A program made the translations under genes and the position numbers. 64,000 bases of DNA from Burkholderiaceae bacterium (GTDB lineage: Bacteria > Pseudomonadota > Gammaproteobacteria > Burkholderiales > Burkholderiaceae_C), in NCBI GenBank assembly GCA_018780645.1, contig JADMJJ010000002.1:124001-188000 (forward strand), in the 5' to 3' direction. The notes beneath the pieces were generated by a model that saw nothing but the letters and a program-made list of their open reading frames with translations, was not told the DNA's origin and did not search any database. Positions 58,473-64,000 of the stretch are shown here, in pieces; within the stretch, counting starts at the first letter, position 1; every line of letters begins with the position of its first letter.

Positions 58473-59558
58473 CTAGTGCGCTCCGACTTGGCGCGGTGCC
58501 CCCGCCTGCTTGTTCGGGTGCTGGGTGCAGCGCACCAGCATCAGCGCCAAGCGCTGCAGCGCGGCCCAGGGATCATGGGGCCACTCGGGATGCTTCAAAC
58601 CCTTGACGATGCCGTCGCAGATCTGAGCCGCCTCGACCAGCGGGGCCAGGCTCAATGGGCTGAGCAGCGGCACGGCCCGCTCGAACAAGCGCTCCTTGAC
58701 GCCCCAGACGCGGGCCTCGCGCAGGGCCATCGGCATGGGCTTGCCCTGGTCGACGGCGTCTCTCACCCGCTTCAAGGCGCGTATGTCCTCGGCCAGCGTC
58801 CAGTGCACCAGCACGGCGGCCTCGCCCTCGGCCTGCAGGCCGTCGAGCATGCGCATCACGCGGGGCACCTGGCCCGCGAGCACGGCCTCGCTGAGCTTGA
58901 ACACGTCGTAGCGGGCGACATTCATCACCGCCGCCTCGATCTGCTCGAAGGTCAGCTCGCCCTTGGGGTAGAGCAGGGCCAGCTTCTGCAGCTCCTGGTG
59001 GGCGGCCAGCAGATTGCCCTCGACGCAGTCGGCGAAGAAGGCCAGGCAGCGCTGGCCGGCCTCGCCGGCGGGCACGCGCTGCTCCTGCCGGGCCAGGCGC
59101 TGGGCAATCCATTGCGGCAGGGCCTGGCGGTCGACGGCATCGACGCGCAGCACCACGCCGGCACCGTCCAGCGCGGTGAACCAGGCGCTGCTTTGCTGCT
59201 GGCGGTCGAGCTTGGGCAGGGTGATCAGCGTCACCACATCGTCGGGCAGATGTTCGCAATAGCGCTGCAGGGCCTCGGAACCGTCCTTGCCGGGCTTGCC
59301 CGAGGGGATGCGGATCTCGATCAGCTGGCGCTCGGAAAACAGGCTCATCGCCTGCGCCGCGGCCAGCACCGGACCCCAGTCGAAATAGGCACCGGCCACG
59401 GTGAAGACCTTGCGCTCGCTATAGCCATCGGCCCGGGCGGCGGCGCGCACCGTGTCGCCGGCCTCCTGGGCCAGCAGGGCCTCGTCGCCATGGACGGTGT
59501 AGATCTTGCGCAGGCCCTTGGAGAGGCTGGCGGCAAGCTGATCGGCTCTCAGTTGCAT
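58473..59558 (-). CDS. holA: DNA polymerase III, delta subunit
   Basis: 361-residue clamp-loader subunit that opens the sliding clamp. YTVHGDEALLAQEAG near residue 20 is the degenerate nucleotide-site region, and EGNLLAAHQELQKLALLYP near 180 and DVFKLSEAVL near 217 are HolA signatures. It is the last gene of the dapB-exbB-exbD-leuS-lptE-holA operon; lptE ends 4 bp upstream. No terminator is obvious after it. Confidence 0.95.
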   Translation of the reverse strand: MQLRADQLAASLSKGLRKIYTVHGDEALLAQEAGDTVRAAARADGYSERKVFTVAGAYFDWGPVLAAAQAMSLFSERQLIEIRIPSGKPGKDGSEALQRYCEHLPDDVVTLITLPKLDRQQQSSAWFTALDGAGVVLRVDAVDRQALPQWIAQRLARQEQRVPAGEAGQRCLAFFADCVEGNLLAAHQELQKLALLYPKGELTFEQIEAAVMNVARYDVFKLSEAVLAGQVPRVMRMLDGLQAEGEAAVLVHWTLAEDIRALKRVRDAVDQGKPMPMALREARVWGVKERLFERAVPLLSPLSLAPLVEAAQICDGIVKGLKHPEWPHDPWAALQRLALMLVRCTQHPNKQAGAPRQVGAH

Positions 59559-59562
59559 GGTG

Positions 59563-60063
59563 TCAGGAGGGGCGCGCCGCGGCCAGCCGGCTCATCACCT
59601 GCGAGACCACATCGGCCTGCATGGCGCGGAACAGCAGCGCCTCCTCCTGCTCCTTGGCCAGCGCATCGCGCTCGTTGTAGTTCATGTCTCGCTTGAGCAG
59701 CAGCTCGGTGCGCGGAATCAGTTCCTTGCCGGCGGCACTGCGCAGGCTGAACTCCAGCCGAACGCGCAGCTGCAGCTCGCGCACCTGGCCGGCGGCCGTC
59801 GAGGCTGCCACGACCTTCTCGCGCAGATCGCGGTGCGCCTCGAACACCGCCTCGGCCTGGGCCGGGCTGTCCACCACACGGGTGTTGGCGCTCAGGCCCA
59901 GCTGGCGACGCAGCTCCAGGCCCAGCGGCGAGTCGGGCCTGAAGCCCAGCAGTGCCAGCCTGTCGAAGGGCAGCACCGGCGGGCGGCGCAGCTCGAAACC
60001 GCAGGCCGCGAGCAGGCCCGCGCCCATTGTGGCGATGACGGTGCGGCGCGAAGTGATGGCCAT
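59563..60063 (-). CDS. lptE: LPS-assembly lipoprotein LptE
   Basis: 166-residue outer-membrane lipoprotein that plugs the LptD barrel. The signal ends at LLAACGFELR (acylated Cys near residue 21), the classic LptE start, and the mature chain has the FEAHRDLREKVV and TELLLKRDMNYNERDALAKE features. Its ATG overlaps the leuS stop by one base (TGATG), so translation is coupled. LptD is encoded about 30 kb away in this window. Confidence 0.93.
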   Translation of the reverse strand: MAITSRRTVIATMGAGLLAACGFELRRPPVLPFDRLALLGFRPDSPLGLELRRQLGLSANTRVVDSPAQAEAVFEAHRDLREKVVAASTAAGQVRELQLRVRLEFSLRSAAGKELIPRTELLLKRDMNYNERDALAKEQEEALLFRAMQADVVSQVMSRLAAARPS

Positions 60064-62696
60064 CAGACGACGACGTTGACCAGACGACCCGGCACGATGA
60101 TGACCTTCTTGGCCGGCTTGCCCTCGCCGAAGCGGATGAACTCGGGGTGGGCCAGTGCGGCCGCCTCGATCGCCGCCTTGTCGGCCGCGGCCGCCACCTT
60201 GACGGCGCCGCGCAGCTTGCCATTGACCTGCAGCATCAGCTCGATCTCGTCCTGCACCAGGGCGGCCTCATCGACCTGCGGCCAGGGGGCGTCGAGCAGG
60301 TCGCCCAGCTCGGTCGCATAGCCCAGCTGCTGCCACAAGGCATGGGTCAGGTGCGGGCAGGCGGGGTAGAGCACGCGCAGCAGCACCGAATAGCCTTCAC
60401 GGACGGCGGCGTCCTGGCCCTGAGCCTTGAAGCCCTCCAGCGCGTTCAGCAGCTTCATCGTGCCGGAGACGACGGTGTTGTACTGCAGGCGCTCGTAGTC
60501 GTAGCTGACCTGCTTGAGCACCAGATGGACCTCGCGGCGCAGGGCCTTGCCCTCGTCGTTCAGCGCGGCGAAGTCACGGCCGGCGGCCTGTATCCCCTCG
60601 GCCTGCTTGGCGCCATAGGCCCAGACCCGCTTCAGGAAGCGGTGCGCGCCCTCGACGCCGGCATCGTTCCACTCCAGCGTCTGCTCGGGCGGCGAGGCGA
60701 ACATCACGAACAGCCGGGCCGTGTCGGCGCCGTACTGATCGATCAGCTGCTGCGGGTCCACGCCATTGTTCTTGGACTTGGACATGGTCGTCATCTCATA
60801 GTCCAGCGACGTGCCGTCGGACTTGAGCTTGCCGCCCACGATCTGGCCATGCTCGTTGGTCTGGACCTCGACCTCATGCTCCCAGTAGTAGTGCTTGCCG
60901 CCGCCTTCGGGCTTGTGCGAGAAGGCGCCCTTGAGCACCATGCCCTGGGTCAGCAGCTTGGTGAACGGTTCGTGGATGTCGACCAGCTTCAGGTCGCGCA
61001 TCACCTTGGTCCAGAAGCGGGCGTAGAGCAGGTGCAGGATGGCGTGCTCGATGCCACCGATGTACTGGTCCATCGGCATCCAGTACTTCGTGCCCGCGCC
61101 GACCATCGCTTGCTCGTTGCCGGCATCGCAATAGCGCATGAAGTACCAGGACGAGTCCACGAAGGTGTCCATCGTGTCGGTTTCGCGCTGGGCCGGCTTG
61201 CCGCAGGACGGGCAGGCCACATTCAGGAAGGCCGCGTGCTTGTTCAGCGGATTTCCGCTGCCATCGGGCACCACGTCCTCGGGCAACACGACCGGCAGAT
61301 CCTTCTCGGGCACTGGCACGGCGCCGCAGGCATCGCAATGGATGATGGGTATCGGCGTGCCCCAGTAGCGCTGGCGGCTGACGCCCCAGTCGCGCAGGCG
61401 CCAGGTGGTCTTCTTCTCGCCCAGGCCCTGGGCGCCCAGCAACTCGGCGACCTTGTCGACTGCCGGCTTGTAGGCCAGGCCGTTCAACACGCCGGACTCG
61501 ACGCAGGCGCCGCGCTGTTTGTCGCCATACCACTCGGCCCAGGCCTCCAGGCTGTAGCTCTGACCTTCGACGGCCACCACCTGCTGGATCTTCAGACCGT
61601 ATTTCTTGGCGAACTCGAAGTCGCGCTCGTCGTGCGCCGGCACGCCCATCACGGCGCCGTCGCCATAGCTGATCAGCACATAATTGCCGACCCAGACCTC
61701 GACCTGCGCACCGGTCAGCGGGTGGGTCACGAACAGGCCTGTGGCCATGCCCTTCTTTTCCTGCGTGGCCAGTTCGGCTTCGGTATTGCCACCGGTTTTG
61801 CATTCCTCGATGAAGGCGGCCAGCTGCGCATTGCCGGCGGCCGCATGGGTGGCCAGCGGATGCTCGGGCGCCACGGCGCAAAACGTGACCCCCATGATGG
61901 TGTCCGCACGGGTCGTGAACACGTAGAGCTTGCCGTCTTGTATCAGCTTGCCGTCGGCGCCAGCGATCTGGTGCGGGAAGGCGAAGCGCACGCCCTCGCT
62001 CTTGCCAATCCAGTTCTCCTGCATCAGGCGCACGCGCTCGGGCCAGCCGCTGAGGTAGTTCGGGTCTTCCGGATTGGCCACGGCCGACAGCAGCTCGTCG
62101 GCGTACTTGGTGATGTTCAGGTAGTAGCCGGGGATCTCGCGCTTCTCGACCAAGGCGCCGGAGCGCCAGCCGCGGCCGTCGATGACCTGCTCATTGGCCA
62201 GCACGGTCTGGTCGATAGGGTCCCAGTTGACGACCTGGGTGCGGCGCTCGGCCACGCCGGCCTCCAGCATCTTCAGGAACAGCCACTGGTTCCATTTGTA
62301 GTAGCTGGGCTGGCAGGTGGCGACCTCGCGCGACCAGTCGATCGCCAGGCCCATGGCCTGCATCTGGCCCTTCATATGGGCGATGTTGTCGTAGGTCCAC
62401 TTCGCGGGTGGCACCTTGTTCTTGATGGCCGCGTTCTCGGCCGGCAGGCCGAAGGCGTCCCAGCCCATGGGCATCAGGACGTTGTAGCCCTTCATGCGCA
62501 GCTGGCGGGCCAGCATGTCGTTGATCGTGTAGTTGCGCACATGGCCCATGTGCAGTTTGCCGCTGGGGTAGGGCAGCATCGAGCAGGCGTAGAACTTGGG
62601 CTTGCTCTGGTCTTCGCTGACGCGGTAGGCGTCCAGCTGCTGCCAATGGGCGCGGGCGGCGGATTCGATCTCGGAGGGGCTGTACTTGTCGTTCAT
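60063..62696 (-). CDS. leuS: leucyl-tRNA synthetase
   Basis: Charges tRNA-Leu. 877 residues. The ATP-site HIGH motif is HMGH in [16 protein letters not shown] near residue 47, the editing domain spans about 225-415, zinc-site cysteines occur in CDACGAV and CPSCGKPAQ, and the KMSKS loop is TMSKSKNNG near 637. No frameshift is seen. Overlaps lptE. 152 bp separate it from exbD, where two small hairpins lie. Confidence 0.98.
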   Translation of the reverse strand: MNDKYSPSEIESAARAHWQQLDAYRVSEDQSKPKFYACSMLPYPSGKLHMGHVRNYTINDMLARQLRMKGYNVLMPMGWDAFGLPAENAAIKNKVPPAKWTYDNIAHMKGQMQAMGLAIDWSREVATCQPSYYKWNQWLFLKMLEAGVAERRTQVVNWDPIDQTVLANEQVIDGRGWRSGALVEKREIPGYYLNITKYADELLSAVANPEDPNYLSGWPERVRLMQENWIGKSEGVRFAFPHQIAGADGKLIQDGKLYVFTTRADTIMGVTFCAVAPEHPLATHAAAGNAQLAAFIEECKTGGNTEAELATQEKKGMATGLFVTHPLTGAQVEVWVGNYVLISYGDGAVMGVPAHDERDFEFAKKYGLKIQQVVAVEGQSYSLEAWAEWYGDKQRGACVESGVLNGLAYKPAVDKVAELLGAQGLGEKKTTWRLRDWGVSRQRYWGTPIPIIHCDACGAVPVPEKDLPVVLPEDVVPDGSGNPLNKHAAFLNVACPSCGKPAQRETDTMDTFVDSSWYFMRYCDAGNEQAMVGAGTKYWMPMDQYIGGIEHAILHLLYARFWTKVMRDLKLVDIHEPFTKLLTQGMVLKGAFSHKPEGGGKHYYWEHEVEVQTNEHGQIVGGKLKSDGTSLDYEMTTMSKSKNNGVDPQQLIDQYGADTARLFVMFASPPEQTLEWNDAGVEGAHRFLKRVWAYGAKQAEGIQAAGRDFAALNDEGKALRREVHLVLKQVSYDYERLQYNTVVSGTMKLLNALEGFKAQGQDAAVREGYSVLLRVLYPACPHLTHALWQQLGYATELGDLLDAPWPQVDEAALVQDEIELMLQVNGKLRGAVKVAAAADKAAIEAAALAHPEFIRFGEGKPAKKVIIVPGRLVNVVV

Positions 62697-62799
62697 GGTG
62701 GGCTGCCGGCCGCAAGGACTTGCGGCAATCTGTGCCTCCGATTGTAGGAGGCGTTTGCCCGACAGCCCTTGCCGGGCTCATCCCAGTCGCTTGTATCGC

Positions 62800-62841
62800 G
62801 CCTGGGCCTTCGCCAGGCACAAACGCCTTCCGGCCTTTGTG
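62800..62841. repeat. two tandem hairpins between exbD and leuS
   Basis: GCCTGG/CCAGGC at 62800-62818 and CACAAACGCC/GGCCTTTGTG (one mismatch) at 62818-62841. No T-run follows on the minus strand, so they may be RNA-stability or attenuation hairpins rather than terminators. Confidence 0.45.
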
Positions 62842-62848
62842 TCCGGGC

Positions 62849-63268
62849 TCAGCGCTCGCCGGGCTGGGCCACGAAGGCGACGCGGTTCAGGCCCACGTCC
62901 TGGGCCCAGCCGATCAGCTCGGCCACCTGACCGTAGGGGACGCTCTTGTCGGCGCGCAGCTGCAGCTCGATGCCGGGCGTGCGCTGGGCGGCCTGGGCCA
63001 GGCGCTGGCGCAGCTCGGCCGCCGCCATCTTCTGGTCGCCGAGGTAGAGGGTGCCGTCGGGCGTCAGCGCGACGATCAGGAACTGCGGCGCATCGCTGGG
63101 CGTGGCCGCCTCGGTCTTGGGCAGGTCCAAGCGCAGGCTGGAGCTCATCAGCGGCGCGGTGATCATGAAGATCACCAAGAGCACCAGCATCACGTCGATC
63201 AGCGGCGTCATGTTGATGTCGCTCATCGGCGTCGGGCCGGTGGTGCGCTCAAGCCGACCGAAAGCCAT
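62849..63268 (-). CDS. exbD: ExbD/TolR-family biopolymer transport protein
   Basis: 139-residue inner-membrane protein with one helix near the N-terminus. The proton-channel Asp25 lies in MTPLIDVMLVLLVIFM, typical of ExbD/TolR. The periplasmic domain follows. It is 6 bp behind exbB. The pair powers TonB-dependent uptake or the Tol system; neither tonB nor tolA/B is visible here, so ExbD versus TolR is not decided. Confidence 0.9.
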   Translation of the reverse strand: MAFGRLERTTGPTPMSDINMTPLIDVMLVLLVIFMITAPLMSSSLRLDLPKTEAATPSDAPQFLIVALTPDGTLYLGDQKMAAAELRQRLAQAAQRTPGIELQLRADKSVPYGQVAELIGWAQDVGLNRVAFVAQPGER

Positions 63269-63274
63269 GCTGGC

Positions 63275-63937
<663 letters not shown>

Positions 63938-63944
63938 TCCCTTG

Positions 63945-64000
63945 TCAGCCCAGGCCCAGGACCTGGTCCATGCCGAACAGGCCGACGCGCTGGCCGCTCA
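63945..64000 (-). CDS. dapB: dihydrodipicolinate reductase, 3' end only
   Basis: The last 17 codons read SGQRVGLFGMDQVLGLG and then stop at 63947-63945. The tail matches the DapB ending (GLYDMDDVLGL in relatives), and dapB is the usual gene before exbB in this order. The rest lies beyond the window. DapB makes tetrahydrodipicolinate for lysine and cell-wall synthesis. Identification rests on a short piece and synteny. Confidence 0.6.
   Translation of the reverse strand, partial: SGQRVGLFGMDQVLGLG

Noticed and set aside
60147-62747. 866-codon plus-strand open frame opposite leuS
   Set aside because: Antisense artefact; leuS HIGH and KMSKS motifs are on the minus strand.

Overview
The window is a 64-kb piece of a chromosome from a high-GC betaproteobacterium of the order Burkholderiales. 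Gene content suggests the Roseateles/Mitsuaria/Rubrivivax/Paucibacter neighbourhood, but the genus is an inference. The support is the metX-metW pair, an lptD-surA-rsmA run with an amgK-type kinase beside it, a dapB-exbB-exbD-leuS-lptE-holA operon, a persulfide dioxygenase-rhodanese fusion with YeeE/YedE proteins, and very GC-rich codon use throughout. I saw no rRNA, tRNA, CRISPR array, insertion sequence or integrase. No gene-free gap exceeds about 300 bases.

Layout. 1-9 kb: topB (cut by the window edge), a SET-domain methyltransferase, birA, a small membrane-anchored protein, a secreted subtilase and a sulfur-detoxification operon. 9-15 kb: tkt and gap, a MurU-like uridylyltransferase, two oxidoreductases and speD. 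15-21 kb: a TetR-HlyD-ABC efflux operon divergent from metX-metW, which sits behind a SAM-II riboswitch and an intrinsic terminator. 21-28 kb: catabolic and hydrolytic genes (AstE-like and N-formylglutamate hydrolases, a dienoyl-CoA isomerase-like protein, a lipase, an M20 peptidase, a LysR regulator). 28-34 kb: amgK, lptD, surA and rsmA, then a barnase/barstar-type pair. 34-42 kb: maeB divergent from a DctS/DctR-like two-component system, a kelch protein and an M16 peptidase.

42.7-48.4 kb is an accessory island with visibly lower GC. It carries a GIY-YIG nuclease-like gene bracketed by an intact and a truncated copy of a small acidic protein gene, then a translationally coupled pair: a SIR2-domain protein and a 910-residue protein with no motif I recognise with certainty. 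This pair is the best candidate in the window for an uncharacterised (probably antiphage) system.

48.5-64 kb returns to core genes: a solute-binding lipoprotein, katG, the thiL-pgpA-cinA-ghrA operon, a three-gene operon (haemoglobin-like lipoprotein lacking the proximal histidine, cupredoxin-like protein, GGDEF-EAL protein), and the holA/lptE/leuS/exbD/exbB/dapB operon. The outer-membrane theme recurs: lptD, surA, lptE, rsmA, amgK and murU all fall in this window.

Three copies of one palindromic repeat (arms GTAGCCCGGATGCAATCCGG) lie in convergent intergenic gaps near 4.5, 15.1 and 54.7 kb. A perfectly alternating purine/pyrimidine tract lies between the divergent topB and SET genes.
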